NCBI GenBank assembly: GCA_039819285.1
Contig: JBCBSH010000208.1
Span: forward strand, 1 to 7,375
Length of the DNA stretch: 7,375 nt
Direction of reading: 5' to 3'
Source of the DNA: JANQGH01 sp039819285
GTDB lineage: Bacteria; Pseudomonadota; Alphaproteobacteria; DSM-16000; Inquilinaceae
Every line of letters starts with the position of its first letter. Position 1 is the first letter of the stretch. The position numbers and the translations under genes were made by a program. The notes below the pieces were generated by a model that saw only the letters and a list, made by a program, of their open reading frames with translations, did not search any database and was not told the DNA's origin. Below are positions 1 through 6,265 of the stretch, in pieces.

Positions 1-315
1 TATCAGAAGCGCGGCATCGGACACTTCGCCAACCGGAACGACGACCGCGTCTCTCAGGCCGTAATGCTCCTGAAGCTGGACTTCCAGCGACGCGCGACGG
101 TTGACCCTCGGCCTGATCTCTACCCGAACGATGCCGACGCGCTTGGCCTCGGCCAAGAGGCGCCCCACCTGCCATCGGGTCAAACCAAGTTCCTGCGCGA
201 TCTCGGCCTGGGTGCGCTCAAGGTCGTAATAGGACTTGGCCGCCTGCACCATGAGATGCTCACGCTGTTCATCCGACGGCAGCCGTACGGAAGTCGCCCG
301 CGTTGTGTCTGTCAT
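1..315 (-). CDS. SorC/DeoR-type sugar-responsive transcriptional regulator, N-terminal part (runs off left edge)
   Basis: The first 105 residues of a transcription regulator are visible; the rest lies left of the window. Residues about 27-66 form a helix-turn-helix: the stretch from AAKSYYDLERTQAEIA through LGLTRWQVGRLLAEAKRVGIV is the typical SorC-family DNA-binding region, with the recognition helix near 46-57. It is followed by the linker VEIRPRV and the start of the effector domain (LEVQLQEHYGLRDAVVVPV), also typical of SorC proteins, where the C-terminal domain binds a phosphorylated sugar. The ATG (315-313) overlaps the kinase stop codon as ATGA, so translation is probably coupled. A G-rich stretch (GGGGG, 327-323) lies upstream of the ATG. 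As the last visible gene of the operon it most likely senses the product of the upstream kinase or dehydrogenase and controls its own operon. Family assignment is firm; effector and target are inferred. Confidence 0.88.
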   Translation of the reverse strand, partial: MTDTTRATSVRLPSDEQREHLMVQAAKSYYDLERTQAEIAQELGLTRWQVGRLLAEAKRVGIVRVEIRPRVNRRASLEVQLQEHYGLRDAVVVPVGEVSDAALLI

Positions 316-1832
316 CGCCCTACCCCCGACCGCTGCCGATCGGAAAGCGCATGCATGACCGGGGTCAGCGCCTCCGTGGCTTGACGATAGAGCGCCAGGG
401 AAGACCGATACCAGTCCGTCCGTGACGGACGCGGTTCCACGCGTCTGGTCGGTGCCTCAAGGGTCCGCGCGGCCGTGGCGAGATCGTCGAACAGTCCAAG
501 CGCGGTCGCCGAACATACCGCGCATCCAAGCAGCGAGAGATTGTCTTCCCGGGCGACCCCGACTGGCAGACCGAGCGCATCGATGGTTGCCTGAAGCCAG
601 AGCGGATTGCGGCAAATGCCGCCCGCCATCACGATGCGGTCAGGTTCAATACCCCGTTCGGCCAGAACGGCAACGACATTTGCCGATCCCAAGGCAACGG
701 CATCGACCGCCGAGGCGTAGATGTCGGCACGCGTATGACCAAGCGACAGGCCAAGTAGGGCACCCCTGAGGTCGGCGTCGCGGTACGGCGTCCGGTTGCC
801 CATCCAATAGTCGAGGGTCAGGAGGCCGTGCTCGGGAGCGTCGGCTGCCAGCACATCGTCCATGAGCTGTCGGTGACCGTCGTCATCGAGGCCGAAGACC
901 GTCTCGGCCAGCCAGGACAGCACTGATCCTGTCGAAACCTGGCCCGCTTCGACCAGCCACAGCCCGTCCATCAGGGCGTTTGGGTAGGGCCCCCAAAACC
1001 CGCTCATGTCTGACATCGCAGACAGCTGTGCCAGATGGACATTGGACGTCCCGCCGATGACCAGCATGCTGCCGGGGTTCACCGTGTTTGCACCCAGCAT
1101 GCCGATATGCGCGTCGATCCCGCCTTGGGCAATCAACGGCTGGCCGGTGATGCCCATGTGCGCGAGCAAGGGCCCGGACGCCTGCGCAATCGGTGCACCG
1201 ACCGGGACAATGCGTCCCGGCAGCTTGTCGGAAAGCTCTGCGATGCCGAGGCTGTCGTAGATCTCCGGCACGAACACACCGACAAGCGAATCGTAGTTCC
1301 ACTTGCAGGCCGCGTTCATGCGCGAGCCGACCCATTGGCCCGTGAGGTGATAGTTGATGAAATCCAGCGCCTCGCAAATGACCTCCGCCTGGCGGTAGCT
1401 GTCCGGATCGTGGCGCGCCAGCCACATGGCCTTGGGCACCAGCCATTCCGCCGCGTCGCCACCGCCGCAATAGGCCATCACGGGATGATCGACCGCTTCG
1501 GTCGCGCGCGCTTCCACGCTTGCGCGGGCATCCATCCACAAGATGGCCGGCCTGACGGGTTGGCCGTCCTGGCGGCAAAAGGCCACGGTCGACGCCGTCG
1601 TCGCCACGCAAATCGCGGCGATGTCAGGGGATTTGGCCGTTGTGACGGCCGAACGCCCGGCATCCACCATCGCGGCAAGCCATTGGCTGCACTCCTGCTC
1701 GGCCCAGCCCTTCCGTGGATAGTGCGTGTCGTAGGTGGCTTCGGCGGATGAAACCATCCGAAGTCCCTCGGTACAATAGACCCCGGCGCGTACACCGCCC
1801 GTCCCAAAATCGAAACTCAACACGCGCGCCAT
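312..1832 (-). CDS. FGGY-family carbohydrate kinase (ribulokinase-like group), substrate unknown
   Basis: A cytoplasmic ATP-dependent kinase of 506 residues, the usual length for the FGGY family (about 480-540), which phosphorylates pentuloses, hexuloses or polyols. The N-terminal phosphate-binding motif is DFGTGGVRAGVY (8-19). WMDARAS is at 99-105. The presumed catalytic base is Asp240 in GGIDAH (238-242), followed by GSMLVIGGTSN (254-264). The C-terminal signature VMAGGICRNPLW begins at 401, with the ATP-domain glycines AGG at 403-405. DFGTGGVRA and DAH recall ribulokinase (AraB-like, COG1069) rather than glycerol kinase. I cannot choose between ribulose, xylulose, erythritol or other substrates. 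The ATG has a good Shine-Dalgarno sequence (AAGGGA about eight bases upstream). The gene lies 99 bases after the dehydrogenase and overlaps the regulator by four bases. In context it probably phosphorylates the ketose made by the dehydrogenase, or makes the sugar phosphate that the dehydrogenase uses. Confidence 0.93.
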   Translation of the reverse strand: MARVLSFDFGTGGVRAGVYCTEGLRMVSSAEATYDTHYPRKGWAEQECSQWLAAMVDAGRSAVTTAKSPDIAAICVATTASTVAFCRQDGQPVRPAILWMDARASVEARATEAVDHPVMAYCGGGDAAEWLVPKAMWLARHDPDSYRQAEVICEALDFINYHLTGQWVGSRMNAACKWNYDSLVGVFVPEIYDSLGIAELSDKLPGRIVPVGAPIAQASGPLLAHMGITGQPLIAQGGIDAHIGMLGANTVNPGSMLVIGGTSNVHLAQLSAMSDMSGFWGPYPNALMDGLWLVEAGQVSTGSVLSWLAETVFGLDDDGHRQLMDDVLAADAPEHGLLTLDYWMGNRTPYRDADLRGALLGLSLGHTRADIYASAVDAVALGSANVVAVLAERGIEPDRIVMAGGICRNPLWLQATIDALGLPVGVAREDNLSLLGCAVCSATALGLFDDLATAARTLEAPTRRVEPRPSRTDWYRSSLALYRQATEALTPVMHALSDRQRSGVGR

Positions 1833-1931
1833 TGCACCAATCCCTTTTCGTCCAACCGGCCTTTCAGCACGTGGGCTGGACGTCGTCCGACCGTCTCGCT
1901 CGCCGTATGGTCACTCGGCGCTCGCAAGGGC

Positions 1932-2954
1932 CTAGGGGCGAAACATAATCTTGCTGTAGCGAAACGAGCGATCCTCGCGCAGTCGGCCAAAGATGTCGGG
2001 CAGTTCCCCCAATGAAAGCTCGTGACTGATCATGAATTCCCAGTTCAACGCGCCCGACGACAGCTTATCAATCGTCGCCTTCCATTGTGAACCGGGGAAC
2101 GGGGCGGTGAACGAGTTCCAGGCGCCGCACAAGCTGATCTCCGCGCGCAGCAGGTGCTGAAACGTGGCATTTTCCAGCGGGACATCGCCGACCGGAATGC
2201 CGATGGCTGCGACCCGGCCGCCCGGGGCGGCGATCTTGATGGCGAAATTGATCGAACTCGGATGCCCGGCCGCCTCGACGATCAGGTTGCAGCGAGGCAA
2301 ATCGACCGGCGGATCGCTGCTGAGGACGCAATGGGTTGCCCCAGCCTGGCGGGCCAGGTCCAGCTTCTCGGGCACCACATCGACCGCCACGACCGTATCC
2401 GCTCCCATCAGGCGCAGCCACTGAATGGCAAACAGGCCGATCGGCCCGCAGCCCACGACCCCGCCGACTTGACCGGGTTCCAAGCCGCCACCCTTGGAGA
2501 TCGCATAAAGCGCGATTGACGCCGGATCGGCCATGGCCAGCGCACGTGGATCGAGACCGTCGGACACTCGGATCAGATTGCCCTGCGGGACCGAGACGAA
2601 CTGCGCGTAGGCGCCATCGCGGCGCGAGCCGAAATAGTCGTAGTTGCGACAGCGCGAAAAGGCGCCGATGCGGCACTGATCGCACACCCCGCACGGAATC
2701 ATCGGGGTGATACCGACCCGCTCGCCGACGTCGAAACCGCTGACGTCGGGGCCCAGAGACGCAATCGTCCCGGAGAATTCGTGGCCGCAGATCAAGGGCA
2801 TCGCGTGGGCGCCCTTGACCAGCATGCGCGGCAGATCGGATCCGCAAACACCGACCGCTTCGACGCGAACGATCACGTGGCCGGGTCTCGGCTCTGGATC
2901 CGCGACCTCTTCAATGCGGATGTCACCGGGGGCATGGAGTACAGCCGCCTGCAT
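1932..2954 (-). CDS. Zinc-dependent medium-chain dehydrogenase, galactitol-1-phosphate 5-dehydrogenase (GatD)-like
   Basis: A cytoplasmic NAD(P)-dependent polyol dehydrogenase of the MDR superfamily; 340 residues is normal. The catalytic zinc site is Cys37 (GVCGSD), His58 and Glu59 (GHE). The structural zinc cysteines are 88, 91, 94 and 102. The Rossmann motif VVGCGPIG starts at 167, and Asp192 at the end of the second strand suggests preference for NAD over NADP. CGSDLPR (37-43), KGAH, GHEFSG and YFGSRRDG (107-114) match what I recall of E. coli GatD, so a polyol or polyol phosphate is the likely substrate. One departure: the usual Glu-Pro of the catalytic region is Asp-Pro here (Asp143). 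It is the second gene of the operon, 110 bases after the binding-protein gene, with only a weak GAGAGA Shine-Dalgarno sequence before the ATG. Other sugar-alcohol or threonine-type MDR activities are possible. Confidence 0.92.
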   Translation of the reverse strand: MQAAVLHAPGDIRIEEVADPEPRPGHVIVRVEAVGVCGSDLPRMLVKGAHAMPLICGHEFSGTIASLGPDVSGFDVGERVGITPMIPCGVCDQCRIGAFSRCRNYDYFGSRRDGAYAQFVSVPQGNLIRVSDGLDPRALAMADPASIALYAISKGGGLEPGQVGGVVGCGPIGLFAIQWLRLMGADTVVAVDVVPEKLDLARQAGATHCVLSSDPPVDLPRCNLIVEAAGHPSSINFAIKIAAPGGRVAAIGIPVGDVPLENATFQHLLRAEISLCGAWNSFTAPFPGSQWKATIDKLSSGALNWEFMISHELSLGELPDIFGRLREDRSFRYSKIMFRP

Positions 2955-2987
2955 GTGCGTCTCTCAGCTTACTTGGAAATCCGAAGC

Positions 2988-3050
2988 CGCCTGCACCGCG
3001 CGATCCGATATGCGCGATGCAGGCGCCGCGGGCCGGACAAACCTGGCCCG
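2988..3050 (-). repeat. Two tandem hairpins between the binding-protein and dehydrogenase genes
   Basis: Two inverted repeats fill most of the 110-base gap. The first met by transcription pairs 3050-3045 with 3034-3029 (CGGGCC/GGCCCG), extended by GG/CC with one bulged base and a five-base loop. The second pairs CGCCTGCA (3025-3018) with TGCAGGCG (2995-2988), then one U-G wobble, then five more CG pairs (3016-3012 with 3001-2997) around a ten-base loop: a 14-pair stem. Neither is followed by a T-run on the minus strand, so they do not look like intrinsic terminators. By analogy with intercistronic hairpins after other binding-protein genes (for example malE-malF), they may protect the upstream message. 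Confidence 0.7.
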
Positions 3051-3064
3051 TTTCGAAAAACGCG

Positions 3065-4060
3065 CTATTCGGAGAAGATCTCCGGCCGGTATTCGGCGAA
3101 CAGCCCGTCGCGCGGAAACTGGTCGACATTGTCGGCCGTTACGGCGAGCGAGCCGGCGTCCACAAAGTCCGGCACGTCGTCGCCTGCCACCAGTTCGCGC
3201 GCGACCTGGATGGTCACGTCGCCAAGATATTGCGGATCATTCAAGGAGGTCGCGACAAAGGCTCCGCCCGTGGCCATCACCTCCAGGGCTTCCGACAAGC
3301 CATCGACGCCGGCGACAAGCACGTCGTCGCGGCCGCTTTCCTGAAGCACCTGCAGGGCGCCCAGCGCCATGTCGTCATTGTGTGCATAGACCAGGTTTAC
3401 TTCCGGGTGGGCCTGCAAAAGGTCCTGCATCGCGACCACGGCGTTCGCACGGATGTATTCGGCAAAGGGGCCTTGGACGATGGTATGGTCCGAGCCCTCG
3501 ATGGCGCTGTGAAAGCCGTCTCGCCGGTCCATCATCACCGCACCACCGGCATCGCCCTGGATCTCGATGATCGTGGCCCCGTCGATGCCATCGGCGGCAA
3601 GCCGTGTCAAAACTGCCTCGCCGACCATGCGGCCCATGGCGACATTATCTCGGCCGATATGGGCCGCCACTTCGCCCTCGTTCACGCTGCGGTCAACCGT
3701 AATCACTGGAATGCCGGCGGCGGCGGCTGCCTCGAGCGACGGGGCCACGGCGACCGGATTGACAGGATTGACGATAATCGCATCAACGCCGCGGGTGATC
3801 AGGTCCTGAATGTCGTTGTTCTGCCGGCTGACGTCGCCGTTTGCGTCCAAGAATACCAGGGTGTCACCCCCGGCCTCGGCCGCGGCCTGCGCCCCATCCC
3901 TTAACTGCACATAAAAGGGCGACTGCAGCGTCACCTGGCTGAAGCCGATGGTAAGCCCTTCGGCGTGAGCCAGATTCGCGGTCGAACCGGCTGCCAGGGT
4001 AAGCAACGCTGTGGATCCGGCAGTTGCCAACATCTTTAGGACTGAGCGACGCATCGTCAT
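3065..4060 (-). CDS. Periplasmic sugar-binding protein of an ABC importer (RbsB type, Peripla_BP_4)
   Basis: A secreted solute receptor of 331 residues that would hand a sugar or polyol to an ABC transporter. The start chosen is the ATG at 4060-4058 because GGAGG (4070-4066) lies five bases upstream and it gives a clean signal peptide: a basic MTMRRS end, a hydrophobic core to about residue 30, and cleavage after AHA (31-33). The same frame is open another 56 codons upstream, but that extension would bury the signal peptide. The mature part has the two-lobe pattern of ribose-type binders: IGFSQ (38-42) and SPFYVQL (47-53), then IIVNP (95-99), TVDR (121-124), RRDGF (179-183), AHNDDMALGAL (226-236) and AGVDG (250-254). 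Asp123/Arg124, Arg180, Asn228/Asp229 and Asp253 fall where RbsB-like proteins contact ligand. It is first in the operon, which suits its need for high expression. Permease and ATPase genes are not in this window. The ligand is unknown. Confidence 0.95.
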   Translation of the reverse strand: MTMRRSVLKMLATAGSTALLTLAAGSTANLAHAEGLTIGFSQVTLQSPFYVQLRDGAQAAAEAGGDTLVFLDANGDVSRQNNDIQDLITRGVDAIIVNPVNPVAVAPSLEAAAAAGIPVITVDRSVNEGEVAAHIGRDNVAMGRMVGEAVLTRLAADGIDGATIIEIQGDAGGAVMMDRRDGFHSAIEGSDHTIVQGPFAEYIRANAVVAMQDLLQAHPEVNLVYAHNDDMALGALQVLQESGRDDVLVAGVDGLSEALEVMATGGAFVATSLNDPQYLGDVTIQVARELVAGDDVPDFVDAGSLAVTADNVDQFPRDGLFAEYRPEIFSE

Positions 4061-4065
4061 TGTTT

Positions 4066-4070
4066 CCTCC
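4066..4070 (-). promoter_or_regulatory. Strong ribosome binding site that sets the start of the binding-protein gene
   Basis: GGAGG on the minus strand, followed by AAACA and the ATG at 4060. It is near-perfect in sequence and spacing, and it is the main reason for rejecting the longer reading frame beginning at 4228. Confidence 0.85.
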
Positions 4071-4112
4071 CGTGGGTTGCGCACAAGCAGGCGAGACTGG
4101 ATTCTCGCGAAC

Positions 4113-4135
4113 GCTCTTTTGAGCAAGAATTGCTC
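4113..4135. promoter_or_regulatory. Candidate operator: overlapping GAGC/GCTC palindromes upstream of the sugar operon
   Basis: Between 53 and 75 bases upstream of the operon's first ATG lie two overlapping inverted repeats: GCTC-TTTT-GAGC (4113-4124) and GAGCAA-GAA-TTGCTC (4121-4135, perfect six-base arms). GCTCTTTTG also occurs twice in direct orientation, 19 bases apart (4113-4121 and 4132-4140). Related half-sites lie further upstream: GAGC-N5-GCTC at 4246-4258 (continuing as TGCTCAA to 4260) and TTGAGCAA at 4335-4342. Such a repeated dyad in front of an operon that encodes its own SorC regulator is a reasonable candidate for that regulator's binding site. The match to a specific protein is inferred. 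Confidence 0.5.
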
Positions 4136-4504
4136 TTTTGCAGATACAGGGGATCGGATCGCACAACAGTTGTCAAGGCAGCCTCTGGACGCGCAAACAC
4201 GTTTCCAAGAAGCGCCCGCGAATATCATTGACTAACAATAATCTAGAGCGCCCTGCTCAAACCCGATGTGGACACCTTACGGGTATGGGACGCGCCCAGG
4301 GATCATTGGTCGGCCCCTAAAACGGCGCGCGCAATTGAGCAATTTCAGCCGCGCCTCGCGCGGCCCGTGATCTCGACAGCGCCTTGCGGCTTGTGGATCA
4401 GATTTCAGGGAGCCGGCGTGTCAGGCCCCTTGCTTGCGCCACGGATGGCGCCGTTGTTTGCCGCTCGGACGCGAGCCCGTCTTTGCCGTAGGCGTCGGGC
4501 TTAA

Positions 4505-4642
4505 TTGACAGGCCCCGGAGAGTTTCCCCGACAGGCCCTAGCCTACTTCATCGCTGCCCCTAATGGCCGCCCTGAGCTGCCGAAAGTTGCGGCCGCCTTG
4601 GAGGCCTACTCAGCCGATCGCCAGGATATCAATGCTGGCTGA
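4505..4642 (+). pseudogene. Possible remnant of a coding region (about 45 codons), origin uncertain
   Basis: In the plus frame following the TAA at 4502-4504, codons to the TGA at 4640-4642 read in part TGPGEFPRQALAYFIAAPNG and then RPELPKVAAALEAYSADRQ. The run has a natural amino-acid composition and several GC-ending codons, and it resembles the tail of a LysR-type effector domain (aromatic-rich strand, then RPELPKV, then a helix). That similarity is by eye and weak. There is no Shine-Dalgarno sequence and no ATG. The same frame upstream of the TAA (4268-4504) has no recognisable protein. It may be a decayed gene end or chance. Confidence 0.22.
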
Positions 4643-4702
4643 CGGCGCAGCAAGTGTACCTCTGCGCAACAAGGCCAACCCAAAAATATCGTTTGAAATC
4701 AA

Positions 4703-4778
4703 TGGCGTCCCCTAGGGGATTCGAACCCCTGTTGCCGCCGTGAGAGGGCGGTGTCCTAGGCCTCTAGACGAAGGGGAC
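4703..4778 (-). tRNA. tRNA-Glu, anticodon CTC, CCA encoded
   Basis: The minus strand from 4778 to 4703 folds as a 76-base tRNA. The acceptor stem is GTCCCCT/AGGGGAC with discriminator G and an encoded CCA (4705-4703). The anticodon stem is CCGCC/GGCGG around the loop CTCTCAC, giving anticodon CTC, which reads GAG. The T arm contains GGTTCGAATCC. The sequence is close to E. coli tRNA-Glu as I remember it. It lies about 50 bases downstream of ltaE on the same strand. A TATGTC hexamer at 4801-4796 might be the -10 of its own promoter, but no good -35 is visible, so co-transcription with ltaE is also possible. Confidence 0.97.
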
Positions 4779-4828
4779 GCTGGAATGCGCAGCGCGACAT
4801 AGGTGGCGCCGAGGCCGGATCCGATGAC

Positions 4829-5896
4829 TTAGTCCAGCGAGGGCCCGGATGCAAGGCCTGCGATGGCTTGCGTGGCCTCATTCGCCAGAGCAAGCGCGCG
4901 ATCGACGTCCGCAGGGTCGGTGTCGAAGGCGGTGACCAAGCGCCAGCACCCGTCTGGCCAGCGATTCATGCCGATGCCCTTTTCACCGAGCGTCTCGGCA
5001 AGGCCCGGCGCCATATCGACGAAGATTTCGTTGCCGTCGACCGGATAGAGCAGATCGATGCCCGGGAGACGAGACAGGCCCTCGGCCAATCGGGCGGCCT
5101 GGCGGTTGGCGTGGCGCGCCAGGTCCAGCCACATTCCGTCGGCCAGATAGGCGCGCAGTTGCAGGGCCAGAAACCGGTGCTTGGAAACAAGTTGCCCGGC
5201 CCGCTTGCGCCGATAGGCCAGGTCGCGCCGCGCCGCATCCGTCGGGTTGAAGGCGATCACGGCCTCGGCCATGAGGCAGCCATTCTTGGTCGCGCCGAAA
5301 CTGACCATGTCGACCCCGGCGCGCCAAGTCAGATCGGCCGGATCGGCGGCTAAGCCGGCAACTGCATTGGCGAAGCGCGCGCCGTCCATGTGGACGGCCA
5401 TGCCGTGGCTCTTCGCGATGGCGCTGAGTGCGCCGATTTCGGCCGCTGAGTAGACGGTGCCGTATTCGGTGAGCTGGGTCAGGCTCAGAGCTGCCGGCTT
5501 GACCCCGTGCAGGCCGCGGTGTCCGGTCCGTTCGATCGCCGCCTCCAACGCCGCCGGATCGATCTTGCCCGCAGCACCAGGCAGCGGGATCAACTTCGCG
5601 CCGCCGGCGAAGAATTCCGGCGCGCCACATTCATCCACGGCGATGTGCGCCTCCTCGTGGCAGAAGATGCCGCCATAGGGCGGCGACAGTGCCGACAGGG
5701 CGAGCCCGTTTGCCGCGCCGCCGGTGGCCACGGGCAGGACCGCGACCGGACAGCCGAAGAGGTCCGCGAACAGCGGTTCGAGTTCGCCGGTCGCCGGGTC
5801 GGCCCCGTAGGCCGGGGCTGCGCCCTCCATGCCGTCGGCGAGCGCGCGCAGGATGGGCGCCGCCACGCCGCGCACATTGTCGCTTGCGAAGTTCAT
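4829..5896 (-). CDS. ltaE: Low-specificity L-threonine aldolase, PLP-dependent
   Basis: A cytoplasmic fold-type I PLP enzyme that cleaves L-threonine or L-allo-threonine to glycine and acetaldehyde; 355 residues, typical for the family. The start MNFASDNVRG is the usual opening (SDN near the N-terminus). Motifs in order: YGADPATGELE (30-40), TGGAANGLAL (58-67) for the cofactor phosphate, His84 in HEEAHI stacking on the PLP ring, HMDGARFANA (169-178) with Asp171 pairing with the pyridine nitrogen and Arg174 near the substrate carboxylate, and Lys204 in SFGATKNG (199-206) as the Schiff-base lysine. The C-terminal small domain ends with RLVTAFDT. All key residues are present. The ATG at 5896 has only a weak GAAAG upstream. 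The gene follows the small membrane-protein gene by 81 bases on the same strand and may be transcribed with it, though no functional link is evident. Confidence 0.95.
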   Translation of the reverse strand: MNFASDNVRGVAAPILRALADGMEGAAPAYGADPATGELEPLFADLFGCPVAVLPVATGGAANGLALSALSPPYGGIFCHEEAHIAVDECGAPEFFAGGAKLIPLPGAAGKIDPAALEAAIERTGHRGLHGVKPAALSLTQLTEYGTVYSAAEIGALSAIAKSHGMAVHMDGARFANAVAGLAADPADLTWRAGVDMVSFGATKNGCLMAEAVIAFNPTDAARRDLAYRRKRAGQLVSKHRFLALQLRAYLADGMWLDLARHANRQAARLAEGLSRLPGIDLLYPVDGNEIFVDMAPGLAETLGEKGIGMNRWPDGCWRLVTAFDTDPADVDRALALANEATQAIAGLASGPSLD

Positions 5897-5977
5897 GGGA
5901 TGGTCTTTCGGCCGGATCGCCCCGGCAATTGTGGCGGATCGGGCGCCCGGCCCCTTGGCAAGCGTGCAACCATGCCC

Positions 5978-6265
5978 CTATCTATCCGCGTCGCCATCGC
6001 CCAAGAGCCGATCGGGGTCGACCGTGAGCAGCCTCTGTTCGCCCGCCGCCGTCTCCACCAGCAGGATCAGCCTGCCGTCTAAGGTGGTGAGAGAGACAAT
6101 TCGAGAGGATGGGCCCATGTCCAGGCTTTCCAACGGCACGTCGACCAGCGGTTGCCCCGCGTCGGGTCCGGGCCCCAGCAACTGGACAACGCCAAAGATG
6201 AGCACGACGAAACCGGCAACCAGCAAAACGCCCATGGCGATGACGACGAATTTCAGGGCGCGCAA
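5978..6265 (-). CDS. Small single-span membrane protein (resembles DUF6476), TTG start
   Basis: A 95-residue protein of unknown function. One transmembrane helix (about residues 6-30, from KFVVIAMG to VVQLLG) follows a short basic MRALK end. The remaining part is a small soluble domain, with IVSLTTLDGRLILLVETAAG (56-75) looking like beta strands. I recall proteins of this shape, often annotated DUF6476, beside rluD in alphaproteobacteria; this was not checked. The start is taken as TTG at 6265-6263 because it keeps the positive residues before the membrane helix. The only in-frame ATG (residue 11, at 6235) lies inside the helix. The TTG shares base 6265 with the ATG of rluD on the other strand, so its promoter must lie inside the rluD coding region. 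The soluble part is probably periplasmic or cytoplasmic depending on topology, which the sequence does not settle. Confidence 0.75.
   Translation of the reverse strand: MRALKFVVIAMGVLLVAGFVVLIFGVVQLLGPGPDAGQPLVDVPLESLDMGPSSRIVSLTTLDGRLILLVETAAGEQRLLTVDPDRLLGDGDADR

Larger units (their letters stand above)
4061..4702. other. Gene-poor region: operon leader, promoter region and possible gene remnant
   Basis: No convincing complete gene is seen on either strand. Nearest the operon it holds the Shine-Dalgarno sequence and the candidate operator. An ideal TTGACA occurs on the minus strand at 4176-4171, but no good -10 stands 16-18 bases after it (TATCTG at 4146-4141 is 24 bases away). An AT-rich stretch at 4221-4245 is another possible promoter location. 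A seven-base-pair hairpin with a CTC loop (GCCGCGC/GCGCGGC, 4348-4364) has no T-run on either side. From 4505 to 4642 a short plus-strand frame looks protein-like. On the minus strand just past the tRNA 3' end is a run of five Ts (4686-4682) without an obvious stem. Confidence 0.5.

Noticed and set aside
1035..1751. Long open frame (238 codons) on the plus strand
   Set aside because: It lies antisense inside the FGGY kinase gene, whose motifs are all intact. It is a GC-rich shadow frame rich in His and Arg with no recognisable domain.
1931..1938. CCTAGGGG near the end of the dehydrogenase gene, also present in the tRNA-Glu gene, as a possible attachment-site repeat
   Set aside because: Only eight bases match. 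It overlaps coding sequence and its flanks do not match the tRNA. This is expected by chance.
3029..3060. Hairpin plus nearby T/A runs as a rho-independent terminator
   Set aside because: On the minus strand the T-run precedes the stem instead of following it. On the plus strand only three Ts follow and no plus-strand gene ends there.
3017..3904. Long open frame (295 codons) on the plus strand
   Set aside because: It lies antisense to the sugar-binding protein, which has a clear signal peptide and family motifs. There is no independent support for the opposite strand.
312..4060. An autoinducer-2 (Lsr) uptake and kinase system, suggested by a SorC regulator, an FGGY kinase and an RbsB-like receptor together
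   Set aside because: The kinase has the ribulokinase-like DFGTGGVRA and GGIDAH motifs rather than those I recall for LsrK. A GatD-like dehydrogenase sits in the operon, and no lsrF or lsrG homologue is seen.
4171..4176. TTGACA on the minus strand as the -35 of the operon promoter
   Set aside because: It is not called as a promoter because no acceptable -10 hexamer occurs 16-18 bases downstream. It may be part of the ACAAC-A-GTTGT dyad (4163-4173) by chance.
4061..4228. A 56-residue N-terminal extension of the sugar-binding protein
   Set aside because: It has no signal-peptide character and would place the true signal sequence internally. The ATG at 4060 has a near-perfect GGAGG five bases upstream.
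4268..4504. 78-codon plus-strand frame as a small gene
   Set aside because: No Shine-Dalgarno sequence, an Arg-rich low-information C-terminus, and no recognisable domain or codon pattern.
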